A stretch of 64,000 nucleotides of DNA, taken from NCBI GenBank assembly GCA_028023455.1, contig JAQFVV010012496.1, positions 1,428,001-1,492,000 on the forward strand, in the 5' to 3' direction. The notes under the pieces are model-generated. The model did not search any database, was not told the DNA's origin, and was given only the letters and a program-made list of their open reading frames with translations. How positions within the stretch are numbered: the first letter of the stretch is position 1; every line of letters starts with the position of its first letter. Shown here piece by piece: positions 11,700 through 23,039 of the stretch. Source of the stretch: Epiperipatus broadwayi. Taxonomy: Eukaryota > Onychophora > Udeonychophora > Euonychophora > Peripatidae. The translations under genes were made by a program, and so were the position numbers.

Positions 11700-12110
11700 T
11701 TTTGTACTGTAATTGAGTCTTGCCTGGTACATTCTCTTCACAGCGCGATGAAAGTTTGGATGTAGATAAGAAGTCTGATGCTTCTCTCAAACCACTTGCA
11801 TAAATAGAAGGGTTTTAAACCCCAACCCTATCTTATTCAGTTAGCAACGTTGAGCTAACATTTCCTTCCAAGATAACCTATCAGTTGTACTTAAGATACG
11901 AACCAACAAGTACACATCTTTTACTTTCATTTGTTATCTCTGTGTGCACCCTTGTGAATATAAACTGTACATTAATCTTCATTCGTCAAATTTTTATTAA
12001 ACATACTTTAACAACACCATGGCTAGTGTTTCAAAGATCCACAGGGAAAGAGCGACCAAGAAATTCTAATACTACATTTCGACAGAGTGTAATGTGATTT
12101 CAACTCATAT
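11700..12110 (+). promoter_or_regulatory. Promoter-like, possibly LTR-derived block
   Basis: This stretch is GC-richer than its surroundings and has a TATA-like cataaatagaagg near 11800, followed about 30 bases later by a pyrimidine-flanked initiator-like tattcagttagc. A TGG-containing segment (accatggctagtgtt) near 12018 could be a primer-binding site. I did not find LTR ends or a TSD. The ORF at 11885-12097 has no family signature. Confidence 0.25.
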
Positions 12111-13280
12111 ACCTTTTATTATGTTTGCTAAGTTGTTTTGCTTATGGATATCTTTTTTCTGCATGACCTAAGCATGAAATTAGCAAATTTCTCAAAGGAA
12201 AAACTGTTCTAAATACCAAAAGACATAATCATACTTGTAGAATCTCTTCATGAAATCTCACACTTAATATCCTTCTAAACAGCATTTTGAAGTATGTGCA
12301 GCCATATGTTTTGCTGCAGGCATGGCAATTTTAATATTTTCTTACGATTTATTCAGTTTTTGCTTTATTATTATAAAGAAGCTTCCCCATACATATATAT
12401 CTGTATATACTACAAGCATCATTTTTTCTTAGATATTGATTACATTGTTAATAAAACTATGTATGAATAATTCTATAATACTGGTAACACTGGTTTAAAA
12501 TACACATTATTGCTGCAGTTAAGTTGGCTTAAACATACGCAAAAGCAACATACAAACTAAATGGTTACTAATATGCCCAATTCAATCAGTACTTCTTACT
12601 TAATAAAAAATTCACATGACAAAATAATGTTTTGCATTATTGCCAATTAACCAGATATGATATGGCAAAACAAAATGCATTTTTGAATTCAGCAGATTTG
12701 AAGTTTTTTAAAATTCATCTATTTGGGTTTTTACTGCAGAAAAAGTTTCTATTTGCGAGCTAATGTTATGCCTGGGTTGGCACTTCCAATACTAGAACAT
12801 TTTACAAAATCTTGAGCAGTAAAGCCTTTTAATAATTCATTTATTTAATGATCCAATTCATTAAATTTTCATTTATCATATTTTTTAACATATAAATTAC
12901 TTGAATACATCTTTTTGTTCAGTAATAAAATAGCTTTGTTCTTTACAAACATTTTTACGAATTATCAATTACTCAGTAAGCATTATATCTGGAATATATC
13001 ATCTATTACTTATTATGTTGGTTTCTGTGGCTGACATTAATGGCTCCTTTCCATAGGATTCCATTTGAAGTATTTCTTAGCCATATTTCAGTTTTAGCAT
13101 ATATGGTAGAAATCCATGATTTAGGAATTGTGATAATTGCATTGGGCATTAGTATGCATTGATTGATATTTTGCATGGCAGATGGAAAAAAAGTAATTGA
13201 TAAATTTTTTGGTAACATCAAAGGTTAAAGGTTATTTATATTTACATGGATATTAACTCATTTCTATTTTTTAGTACATA
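12111..13280. other. No recognised feature
   Basis: AT-rich sequence with scattered short ORFs lacking protein-like composition. Confidence 0.4.
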
Positions 13281-13284
13281 TATA

Positions 13285-13420
13285 TATATATAAAATTAGA
13301 GGGGATTGAACCCAGACTTTCAAGCTCCTTTCAGTCACCCACTTCATCTTATACAAGTAATAAAAATGACCACACACATATAAAAAATCATGCACATAAA
13401 ATTCTTCATTAGAAGCAGTT
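13285..13420 (-). repeat. R1 repeat fragment
   Basis: The start ggggattgaacccagacttt, followed by cttcatcttatac and gaccacacacat, matches one arm end of R1 in antisense. The copy breaks off at about 13420. Confidence 0.6.
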
Positions 13421-13960
13421 AAAAATAGATAAGCCATATGATATCATGAAGTAATATTTTATTATCATTAATTCCATGTTCCATTTTATTCAAATATGAT
13501 TCAATAGACATCTGACTGATAGTACAGGGTAACTTCCAAAATAATTCTAGACTAATATGAAGAAAGAAAAAATTAATTTACGATTAACATGAATGGAGGG
13601 GTTGAAAAGTCTAAATTTAAAATGAAATAATATTTTCACGTTATCGTTGCTTACTTTCGTTATCCAAAATAGAATTCATGCAAATAAAACATTTTAGTAC
13701 GGAAAAAACCCCAACTAAGAACATAAATGGCTGCGGCTCAATACAGAATTCCGATAGAAGCCTTAAAAAATTTAAGCAAAAGTAAAGAGAGCAAGACAAA
13801 ATAAAAACAAAAGGCTGGACATTCCTTCTAAAAATTGTTAAAGGAGGTGCATAGATTAAGAATCGAATGAAAAGTATAATCAAATGTTGAAAATATTTAC
13901 AATAAGCTATGATGCTTTGAGTAAGCACCATAATAATAAAGTCCTGCACAGTTTGGTGTG
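13421..13960. other. No recognised feature
   Basis: AT-rich. The minus-strand ORF at 13641-13949 has a hydrophobic F/L/I-rich composition and no motif that I recognise. Confidence 0.4.
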
Positions 13961-13961
13961 G

Positions 13962-14335
13962 TTGTACTGTCAGGTTTTGGAGAGCTAAAATCCTCCGATT
14001 GATTCAAGTTCTGATGCTAAAACTTTTTATGAACTCTTGAGCCACAAAACCATTTGACTATTTATTTATAATAAGAGAAGAGAATGTGATTGGTAGTTCC
14101 AGATGATGGAGAATAAAATCCCTGGATCGATTCAAGTTCCGGCACTAAAACTTCTTACGAACTCTTGAGAAATAAAGCCATTTGATTAGTTCTATATAAT
14201 AACAGAAAATAGTGCGGTTGGTAGTGTCAGGTGCTGGAGAATAAAATCCTCGGATCAATTCAAATTTTGGCGCTAAAACGTCATATGAACTTTCGAATAA
14301 TGTAGGCATTTGATCATTTATTTATAAAAACAGAG
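13962..14335 (+). repeat. Minisatellite, about 127-bp unit, 3 copies
   Basis: Each unit carries gctaaaatcct or gaataaaatcc, then gattcaagttc, then gctaaaac, then gaactcttgag and catttgat. Unit landmarks fall near 13987, 14114 and 14240. The units have diverged by point changes. Confidence 0.85.
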
Positions 14336-14420
14336 GATATATATTATTGCTATTTGTGACGGGATAAGTAAACTTAATAAAATATTACTATAGGCTAAAA
14401 AATATTGCTCATATTATATA

Positions 14421-14495
14421 TTTTTTTCTCATGTGTCATAGCATCAGCCGGGAAGCGAACCCGCCATCCTGGGACAACTGCTCGACTGCTCTTAT
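14421..14495 (-). repeat. tRNA-derived SINE, family S2, copy 1
   Basis: On the minus strand it reads ggcgggttcgcttcccggct, then gatgctatgacacatgag and an A-rich tail. This is a B box plus the family tail. The head is truncated before the A box. Confidence 0.7.
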
Positions 14496-14639
14496 ACATT
14501 TATTTTCAAAAATCAAACTTTATTTACACATTAGAGTGGATACAAAAGCAATCAATGATAGGATAAAATTGTCTTATACATTGATACAAAATAAAGCCAC
14601 AACCAACAGAAATCCCTATGAGCAAAAATTGTTGTAATG

Positions 14640-15525
14640 AATAGAATTATTTTTAACATGCGTCTTATTTTGGACTTTAATTAAGGTGAGATTTATTCAA
14701 TGAATATAAAGTGCTATTAAATTATGAATAACAATTCTTAATATTAAATAATACATATTTATCATGATCCAGAGGTTTTTGTCACTCAGTTTCGTAGAGA
14801 ATTGTCAACTTAATACATACTCAAATATTATTTACTGTTTGCAAATAATGTGAATTTAATAAAACATACCATTATATATATATAACAGTTCCAAATTCAA
14901 CGAAAAAAAGCATCGTCTTAGTAAGACATTAAATAATACTTACTCTTTTAATGTATTTAAAAGTGGCAGGTGGATGACGTTCTCATGTTTAAGCTTTAAT
15001 TGCCAAAGTATAGCAATAGTCTAGATATAAAAAATCAGGATACGGAAGAATTAGAGCAATTTTAACATTACATAATTATGATTAAGCACCGAGGCAGTAA
15101 GTTACATTTATTAAAATCAAGGTCGTATAACTAAATACAAAAACAGAAATGTTTAGAGTGGCCTTTATCCCAAGTAATATATAGAAAAAAAAACCTTTTT
15201 CGATATATATTTACAAGATATAAACGCAAGAAGAATTAAAGATGTAAAAGGGTAAGTACATAAAACTATAACTTGCTTATATTTCTAATTAAACAAACAA
15301 AAATCTAACTGTCAGTAATAACATTAACAATAACCGATTGTTATTCATTAGATTATACAATTCACATGAGTTATCTTTGCTTTATTAATATTATTTTTTT
15401 AAGAACATAAGACTACGTAATACAAAGGATATTTAAAATTGTTAATTTTTTTTTTTTTTTTTTAAATAATAAATTTATACAATGCATAAAATTAATAACG
15501 AAACTAAAAGTGGTCCATCCCCCCT
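14640..15525. other. No recognised feature
   Basis: AT-rich sequence ending in a T run of about 20 (15447-15464). Confidence 0.4.
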
Positions 15526-15529
15526 CCCA

Positions 15530-16258
15530 TTATTAAATCAAAAACATATTTTAAAATCTACATTTTAAAAAAAAACAATTTAACAAAAAAAAAAATACGA
15601 AAAGCATTAATGTGAAGAATAGTTAAAATGCGTGTTTAAATCAAATTGAGTGTGTGTTTGCACGTGCATAATCTATTTTAATACATTGTACAGGCTTACA
15701 CCTGCATTTGGCATTCGAACTCAGACTTTCACACGACCTACAACTCTATGCCATCTTATATTGCTGACTCATCTGATCACACACATGTTGAAAAGATAAA
15801 TAATCACAAATACAGGTATTTCGTGCTAGATCAGCACTCATTAAAGTATGAAGATTGGTTACCTTAATATAAAGCTGAGTACTAATTGTATATATGTGTG
15901 GAGATGGTAATCTGAACCAACTGATGAGTGCTGGTTTAGCACGAAATACTTATATTGGTGATTATTTATTTTTTCAACATGTGTGATCAGGTGAGTCAGC
16001 AATATAAGATGGCACTGAGAGTTGTAGATCATGTGAAAGTCGGAGTTCGAAACCCGCATATATTACATATATAAATGCAGGTGTAAGCCTGTACAATGTA
16101 TAAAAATAGATTATGCAGAATATGCACGTGCAAACACACACTCAATTTGATTTAAACACACATTTAACTATTTTTCATATTAATGCTTTTCGTATTTTTT
16201 GTTAAATTATTTTTTTTAAATGCAGATTTTAAAATATGTTTTTGATTAATTTAATGAT
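15530..16258. repeat. Long palindrome around an R1 repeat
   Basis: The arms, about 300 bp each, extend beyond the R1 unit into unrelated flank. Left landmarks are aaaacatattttaaaatct, tcaaattgagtgtgtgtttg and acaggcttacacctgcattt. Their reverse complements follow at the right in mirrored order (aaatgcaggtgtaagcctgt near 16073, caaacacacactcaatttga near 16131). The centre (about 15838-15930) is a single R1 middle part. Because flanking sequence is mirrored too, an inverted duplication seems likelier than a simple transposon end. Confidence 0.85.
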
Positions 16259-16499
16259 TAAACGATTATAATTCTTCATGTCGCAGCTCTAATACCACAG
16301 TACCCTATTTGTAGTACTAGTATGCATGCATGTACGCTTGACTACAACTAAGCTCACATACTGAATCATCAAATGCAAATAATTAATTTATATATATAAG
16401 CATTCATTATATTTATTTACATATACACAAATATAAAAGGTTTTCATTCTTAAACAGGAGACTTTATCAAATTAACTCCTTGCAGATTAGCACTCCTGA
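16259..16499. other. No recognised feature
   Basis: AT-rich sequence between the palindrome and the minisatellite. Confidence 0.4.
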
Positions 16500-17085
16500 A
16501 AATCAAAGAAATAATGGTAAAAAATTTGAATAATTGTTGTGGACTCCTGATAAGCTAATCTTTTCAATCTCAATCCATTGTTCTCCATATTTCATAATTT
16601 TTAGACTCTTGTGCAACATTTCCTGGAACTCATGGCCAATGACCTATTTAATCTGATCTATCAAAATTTTTGAATAAATTGTCATGGACTCATGATGCGT
16701 TAATCTTTTCAATCTGTAATCCACTGTCCTCTATACTTCATGATTTTAGACTATATGCAACTTCTGAAACTCACGGCCAATGACGTACTTAATCTGATCT
16801 ATCAAAATTTGAATAATTGTTGTGGACTCATGATGAGCTAATCTTTTCAATCTGGAATCCATTGACCTTAATATTTCATAAGTTTTAGATTCATATGCAA
16901 TATTTCCTGAAACTCATGGCTAATGACCTGCTTAATGTGATCTATCAAAATTTGAATAATTGGTGTGATTTCCTGATGGGTTGGTTAATCTTTTCGATCT
17001 GTAATCCCTTGCCTCCATATTTCATGATTGTAGACTCATGAAACATTCACAGAACTCATGGACCTGCTTAATCTGATCTAGCCAT
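16500..17085 (+). repeat. Minisatellite, about 138-147-bp unit, 4 copies
   Basis: The shared core aatcttttcaatct recurs near 16558, 16702, 16840 and 16987. Around it are tgtggactcatgatg, catatttcat, ctcatggccaatgac and taatctgatctatc. Units differ by small indels and substitutions, so the array is old. Confidence 0.85.
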
Positions 17086-19440
17086 CATACTGGAAAGCAC
17101 CCACTTTTCATTCAATGGAAACTTTTCTAGTGTTGGGATAGCCTCACTACATATCCAAAACATGCCCATTACATGTCTTCTTATTAGCATAGCTCTTTTC
17201 TTTTTGACATTTGATTCTAAAATAGATCCTTTAAATGTGGACAATATATGGAATTGGAAAACATTCTCTGATAGCATCATATCTCATATGCATTTACTCT
17301 TCATCTGATTTTTGAGGGTCTAAGGTTTGGCTACCTAAGTGGCATTTGGAAAAATCAGACAACTGATCAATTTTAATTTGATGATTTCTTGAATATTTTG
17401 GTCTTTATAGTTCAAAATCTTTTTATTGTTATCTTGACTACTGCACTTTTGAACATTTTATAAATCTCTTGATCATAATTCACTTGAAACACATATATTC
17501 AAATTTATATACCATTCCAAATCTATTTCTAATGTGGAGGGAATTATTATTGGTACTATCTATAATAATGCTTTTGGATTTTTAAATTATCGAGACAATA
17601 TTGTTTGTTTTCCTCTAATAGTTTTTTTGATGATATTTATCAACTTCTCATCAGCATTAGAATATCTCCAATTATTTGTCTAACCGACATATTGCGGTCT
17701 CCCTGCTTCATGATTCAAGAGTAGTAGGCACAATAATCTCAATGTAGAATTTAAAAAAGAATGGGGGGAAATTATACATTCTTGTTAACACCTGCCCGCA
17801 CTTAAAATTCCATTAATAAAGTTCTGTCTATTTCCGATTTTCACAGAATAAGATTTGCAGAGATTTTGGATGAATTTGATGAAGGGGCAAAAGTGTTCCA
17901 AAGTTCAAGATTATTTCTTACAGATTACTTATTTTATTGCATCGGGTTTTTTTTTCATATTCTACAAAACACACATATGTATACTAATACTATATTGTCT
18001 AACTTTTCCAATCATTTGATGAATTTTTAATATCTGTTCTCATGCACTATTCTAGACATAAATGTTGACGCCCAATGGATATTTGTGGCATAATAAACAA
18101 CCTTTAGATTTTATTTAATTATATTTGAGTATTAATTTATTTGCATGCGAAGTTTTAAAAAAATGCATTTAATTACTACAATCGGTCACATTTTCTTTCT
18201 GATAAAGCAGAATGAAGACTGAATGTCACTTTTAGCTGGGCTACGTTCTAGTTCTCCAAGCCTTCTGCCAAAATTGATGGATGATTCAGTTTCCATCAGG
18301 TCTCATATCTTTTAAGTGTTCAATTGTTATGCCATTTGAGCAGGAAGCTTTTCTGTTTGTTTTTTTTTAAAATATATTTCTGAATTTAAAAAGGCTATCT
18401 GGATTTCAATACTTTTCTTTGATTGTTTTCTGCATGGCAACAATACATACATATTTTTCATAACTTAATTTTACCAGTTATATTTGTTCACAATGTTTCC
18501 TTAATAATTTTTAGTTATTTTCTTTCCAAAGGTTGAATTCATGAAAAAGGCATATTGTTAAATGTCTAGCAAATTTTCATGCATGATGAGCTATGTTTTC
18601 AGCAAGTTAATTTCCCACACTCTTCCTTCTCCTATGTCCTTCCTCCTACTTTGCATCTTGTTTTTCAATTATAACTGTTATAACTCCTTTACTTCTAATT
18701 ATACAATTCTTCATCCTTAGTTTCTATATATTTTTTTCATTTACCTATTATATCACATATTTTTAACTTTATTTTTCCAAATTTCTCATTACCGTCTAAA
18801 TTTCCTTCTCTACAGCTCTCAACCTTTTCTCTTCTTTCTCCGTTCCATGCAAAGCAGTATTCCAAATAAAATATTTTATATGGTTTTTCTTACTGCTAAT
18901 TTCAAAATCATGACAATTCTCAGTTTGGACTTTTTTTAATCATCATTTCTCAAATATTTAAAAGCACTTAATTGTTGTGCAAAATCTTGTCTGATTGTCA
19001 TGACTTTCAATGTTTTATTTATAATGGATGCACTATTATAAATGTTAAAAATTTCATTTATTCCAACAGTCATGCAATCTACGACCTGCAAATGCCTATG
19101 GAGTGACACACTAATTGCTTTTCATTTATCCATCTAATTGTTATTATTAGTTTGTAGTTAGATTTTTAATTTATGTAAAAATATATTTTAAATATTTCTT
19201 CAGTTCGGTATTTTTTTAAATCAATTAGACAAAAAATTAAATGCTTTTCTTTTTGCTAAATTGAGTTTGCATTATAATTTATTTATTTTAATCTTTATAG
19301 GCATATTAAAGCATTTTTATTATCATTTTTTAATTTATATATAAATCATTTACATCTTTAATTTCTTCATTTGACTCACTCGAGATGCAAAATCTTTCAT
19401 ATAGAAAATGATTCAGTGTAAAAAAAAAAGCTGCCAACCA
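17086..19440. other. No recognised feature
   Basis: About 2.3 kb of AT-rich sequence. The minus-strand ORF at 17068-17280 starts here, but I see no homology signature. Nothing else stands out. Confidence 0.4.
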
Positions 19441-19584
19441 GTGATCTATCCCAGAGGATTCCAGCCTTTTTTCTCCTGCGTATACCTTGATTAAGTTTTT
19501 CCAATCGCTTACCCTTGATTAATATTTCCTCTCTTCATTACCCCCATCCACCCCTCAAATGTTTTTTTTTTTGTTTCAAATTTT

Positions 19585-19992
19585 TTAGATTAGTTAATAC
19601 ATGAATTTTTTTTCTACAGTACAGGCTTTTTCATACCTGCACTCCAATATGTAATATAGGGGTTTGAACTCAGACTTTCACACGACCCTCGACTATCCAT
19701 GCTATCTCATATTGCTGACACACACATGTTGAAAAGATAAACAATCACCAACATATGAGTGCTGATTTAGCACGAAATACGAATATTGGTGATTGTTTAT
19801 CTTTTCAACATGTGTGTGATCAGGTGTGTCAGCAGTATGAGAACGAGTGCTGGTTTAGCATGAAATACGAATATTGGTGACTATCTTTTCAACATGTGTA
19901 TGATCAGGTGTGTCAGCAGTATGAGATAGTGTGGATAGTTGAGGGTCGTGTGAAAGTCTGAGTTCAATCCCCCTATGTATTAGATTAGTTAA
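19585..19992. repeat. R1 fold-back inserted in the hAT element, 13-bp TSD
   Basis: The insertion 19598-19979 (382 bp) lies between direct repeats ttagattagttaa at 19585-19597 and 19980-19992. Its arms are complementary (gtttgaactcagactttcac against gtgaaagtctgagttcaat). One arm end is duplicated: tgtgatcaggtgtgtcag with its surroundings occurs twice. A 13-bp TSD suits target-primed reverse transcription (LINE- or PLE-mediated) better than a cut-and-paste element. Confidence 0.75.
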
Positions 19993-20099
19993 ATAATCAA
20001 ATGACTCAAATTAACTTAACGGCATTTATTGGCTTTTATTTTTGATTCTACATTTAACAATTTATTTCAAATTTTTAATTAATTCAACATGGCTCTTAA

Positions 20100-20830
20100 T
20101 AATTTTAATGCTATTTTTGAATTTGTTTCATGAATCTTAGTTTTTTAAGAACAGGTTCAAATGAAGACAGATATAACCTCAAATCAGGCACTGCGTCAAA
20201 CTTATTGCGATATTTATTCTTAATGTACGCATAAGATGAGAATGCTCTTTCGACAAACTCTATTTGTTCTTGAAAGGTAGTAAAGATTTTATTACCTTAC
20301 CACTGAATTCCTATTATTCTTTTTTCACTGCTGCCCAGAAGTCAATGACATTTTTCTTTTTTGAAACAAGATTGTAAAGAAGAATCAGTGGAAAGTTCAA
20401 TCAATTTTGCTTCGGAAAATACCATCTGAATGACACCTTCTCATTTTAAGTATGCTATTATATTACCTTTTATTAATTTTGACAATTTCAGCTTGTTCTC
20501 AGATAAGAAACTGTGAAGTGTCTCAAAAATTTCACATTGGTCTTTTTTGATACATGATTATCAAAAATCCAATTTCTTGATCATAGACTTGATTTTGTCA
20601 GATACCAAAAATATAGTTATGGAACCAAACTTTACCGTGAAGGGTCTTAAAAAATTCACATTGGTCTTTTTGATACATGATTCTCAAAAATCCATTTTCT
20701 TGATCATTGATTTGATTTTGTCAGACACCAAAAAGATGGTTATGGAAACAAACTTTATAATTTTGTTTTTGTTTTTCTTTTGACTCCTTTTTTGCTGTTT
20801 TCTGCCATTACCAATATTATTTCACATACC
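20100..20830 (-). pseudogene. hAT transposase remnant, ZBED5-like C-terminal half
   Basis: Read on the minus strand, pieces in order are: DKIKSMIKKLDF near 20600, then CIKKDQCEIFETLHSFLSEN near 20520, then EAKLIELSTDSSLQSCFKKE near 20390, then FQEQIEFVERAFSSYAYIKN and KYRNKFDAVPDLRLYLSSF between about 20270 and 20150. This is the order and style of the C-terminal region of hAT transposases related to ZBED5/FAM200, including the dimerisation-domain stretch S/R-AFS-x-IKNKYRN. There are several stops and shifts. An internal tandem duplication of about 125 bp (copies starting near 20530 and 20655) repeats the DKIKS segment. The plus-strand ORF 20547-20783 is a shadow. Confidence 0.75.
20530..20780 (-). 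repeat. 125-bp tandem duplication inside the hAT remnant
   Basis: The segment ttcacattggtctttt...gatacatgatt occurs at about 20530 and again at about 20655 with few differences. It duplicates transposase codons and arose after, or during, decay. Confidence 0.85.
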
Positions 20831-20882
20831 ACCAACTCGTCTGCCGCATACACCCAGGGGTATACATACCACTGATCTATCC

Positions 20883-21055
20883 CATTAGCATTCTGCTAAT
20901 AAAGCATATCATCATTATTTCTAAATATTGTCATTCATTAGAAAATATCAACAAATGAAATCATTTCCATTACACCTCTCATACAGAGTAGGGATTGGTT
21001 TCTATCTGCTTTTAATACCTTGTAGAGGGGTGTAATCATAAACATAAGATCACAG
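20883..21055. other. No recognised feature
   Basis: AT-rich spacer. Confidence 0.4.
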
Positions 21056-21059
21056 ATAA

Positions 21060-21190
21060 GTGAAAAAATGTATGATCCCTAAGATGTATATTTCATGCTG
21101 AACCAGCACTCACCAGTTGACCCAGATCACAATCTCTTACACATATCTTTATCATTGTTCAGTATATACAGATAGCCAATTACTACGGTT
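21060..21190 (-). repeat. R1 repeat fragment, antisense
   Basis: The segment tttcatgctgaaccagcactc, followed by agttgacccagat and agatagccaat, is the middle of the R1 unit in antisense. Both ends are lost. Confidence 0.65.
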
Positions 21191-21745
21191 TAAACCATTA
21201 AGCATACTACCCTTATAATTCTGACACAAACCCACTTGGAAGTATAAAAATTATTAAATCCAAACCCTCATTCTCCAAATGATAACTCAAAAATTAAAAC
21301 AATGCAAAACTAATTTAGCAGCTCATCTAAAATAAAAATTAAACAAAAGAAAAATACCTTTGTCTTACACTTCTCCCTAAAATCTATTTCTATACAAACG
21401 TGGTCATTAATTCTGACAAAAAAAATATGGTCATGATTTTTCAACCTATGGTTTTCCATTTTAAATATCTATTAAAATAATTCAATACATGTTACCAAAA
21501 GTCTTTTCAAAATAAATAAAGCAAACATTAACTTTTATGCGAATTGTGGTTCAATAATTATTGTCATTACTTCAATTGCATTAACTGTTTCTTTTCCTTT
21601 TCTTAATCAAATTACCCTCATATGAAAACAACAACAAAGAAAACTATAAATAAGTCCATTCAAATCTTTCAGTAATTTTATTGCAGCAAGTAAAAAGTGA
21701 TCAAATTCTTTTAAAACCCTCACATTTCACCGAATTATATATATT
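21191..21745. other. No recognised feature
   Basis: AT-rich sequence, no repeat or ORF recognised. Confidence 0.4.
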
Positions 21746-21748
21746 TGC

Positions 21749-22085
21749 AAATTATTCAAACAGAAGTCAATCTCCGACAATGCGTTATTTCTTAAATATT
21801 ATAAATCTCTGCGCACTCTCCCACCGCCGGTAAGAATTTAAAAAACTCTTTAAAAAACTTAAGTGAATCACTTAAGTTTAGAGCGTACATCCTATATACA
21901 CCAATTCTTACAAGCCCTTATTTAAGCACAGTCGGTAAAAGTTGGTATATATAAAATCTATACTCTAAACTTAAGTGATTCATTTAAGTTTTTTAAATTC
22001 CTACTGGCGGGAGAGTGCGCGGATATTTATAATATTTAAGAAATAGCGCATTATTGGAGATTGACTTCCATTTGAATAATTTCAA
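21749..22085. mobile_element. Fold-back element (MITE-like), unassigned family
   Basis: Two arms of about 140 bp face each other across a loop of about 60 bp. Landmarks at the left are gcgcactctcccaccgcc and cttaagtgaatcacttaag. At the right are ggcgggagagtgcgcgg and cttaagtgattcatttaag. The outer ends are AT-rich (aaattattcaaa), so the exact boundary and TSD could not be fixed. Confidence 0.7.
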
Positions 22086-22910
22086 AGTTTTCAGCGCTTT
22101 ATAATAATAGGTTTACATATATTTGCAAATGAAAAGTCAATGTATTGGCCGTCTTCTAAATCATAAATTATATCAGAAACATTAACTAATTATCTCAAAA
22201 ACTTCCAATTTCCCCGGTTTGAAGTAAATCTATTTCTTCATTATTAATCTATATTTTATTTTCTGTACTGATGGTGCAAATATTTTAAATTGTGTATAAA
22301 TAAAGTTTTAATTAAATTACGTACATTGCACCAACAATATTGTTAATTATTCCATTACAATGATTACTCCAGAAAAAATATCTTATAAAAAGAACTTTTA
22401 AAATAAATTATGTAAATAAGTGCAGTTAATAAAAAGAATCTGAGATTCTTAACATGAAACAGTTGAAAGCAGTCAGTCACAGCCAAGAATAGAAAACAGC
22501 GGCCAAAAGTAAAACAAAGCATTCTCAAACGGGAGAAAAGATAATGCTGATCGAAGTTAGTCGTTAGTAAATAACTGTTAAAGTTCAAATGGAAAGAAGT
22601 TCGCATAGACTTTAACTAGACGAGTTAAACAAACCATTTGAAGATTAATGAATGGTATAATTATTGGTTGTGTGTGAAATAAAATATTTTCACACCCTAA
22701 ATAGATTCCATAGCAATTCCCAAAAGTAAATGGGATAAATTATTGTCAGTAATATAATTCTACTATACTTGTTATATTATTAAATTAATGCTTCAGCGAA
22801 CATAAATAAACTTGCTGATATATCTATTCAAATTGTGTGTGCATTATTCATTTTTGCCTACACGGCCAAGATTGTCTTCCCATGGACATGGCAGGTGGCG
22901 CAGTCAACAG
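22086..22910. other. No recognised feature
   Basis: AT-rich. The minus-strand ORF 22364-22606 has no recognisable motif. Confidence 0.4.
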
Positions 22911-22914
22911 TTTT

Positions 22915-23035
22915 TAAGAAGAACTTGTGTAGAATTGGTGGCCTAGTGGTTAGTGTAGCTGCCTTCTCAGCAGCTGGCCCAGGTTCGCTTCCCGGTCAAT
23001 GCTTTGACATATAAAAAATAATAATAATAATAAAA
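22915..23035 (+). repeat. tRNA-Glu-like SINE, family S2, copy 2 (best preserved)
   Basis: The head reads ggtggcctagtggttag (A box), then ccaggttcgcttcccggtca (B box), close to an animal tRNA-Glu in arrangement. It is followed by atgctttgacatataaaa and an (ata)n tail. It lacks a cloverleaf-complete acceptor stem and carries the same tail as three other copies, so it is a SINE and not a functional tRNA gene. Confidence 0.85.
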
Positions 23036-23039
23036 GAAG

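Larger units (their letters stand above)
19444..20882 (-). mobile_element. hAT transposon remnant with 8-bp TSD
   Basis: The element at 19452-20874 (1423 bp) is flanked by identical 8-bp copies of atctatcc (19444-19451 and 20875-20882), the hAT signature. It begins cagaggattccagcc, and its right end reads inward as cagtggtatgtatacc, so both ends open with CAG-GG-type hAT termini. Inside are decayed transposase coding on the minus strand and a nested R1 insertion. It is internally deleted, as intact hATs of this kind are several kb long, and it cannot be autonomous. Confidence 0.8.

Noticed and set aside
11700-12110. Complete solo LTR
   Set aside because: Promoter-like parts are visible, but no TG...CA ends or target-site duplication could be identified, so it is kept only as a low-confidence promoter-like block.
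16500-17085. CRISPR array
   Set aside because: Units are about 140 bp and diverge throughout. There are no short identical repeats with unique spacers, and the sequence is eukaryotic.
20547-20783. 78-codon plus-strand ORF with an internal repeat
   Set aside because: It is antisense to the hAT transposase remnant. The repeat is a 125-bp DNA duplication.
22915-23035. Functional tRNA-Glu gene
   Set aside because: A and B boxes are present, but the acceptor stem does not close and the same tail is shared with three other dispersed copies, which fits a SINE.
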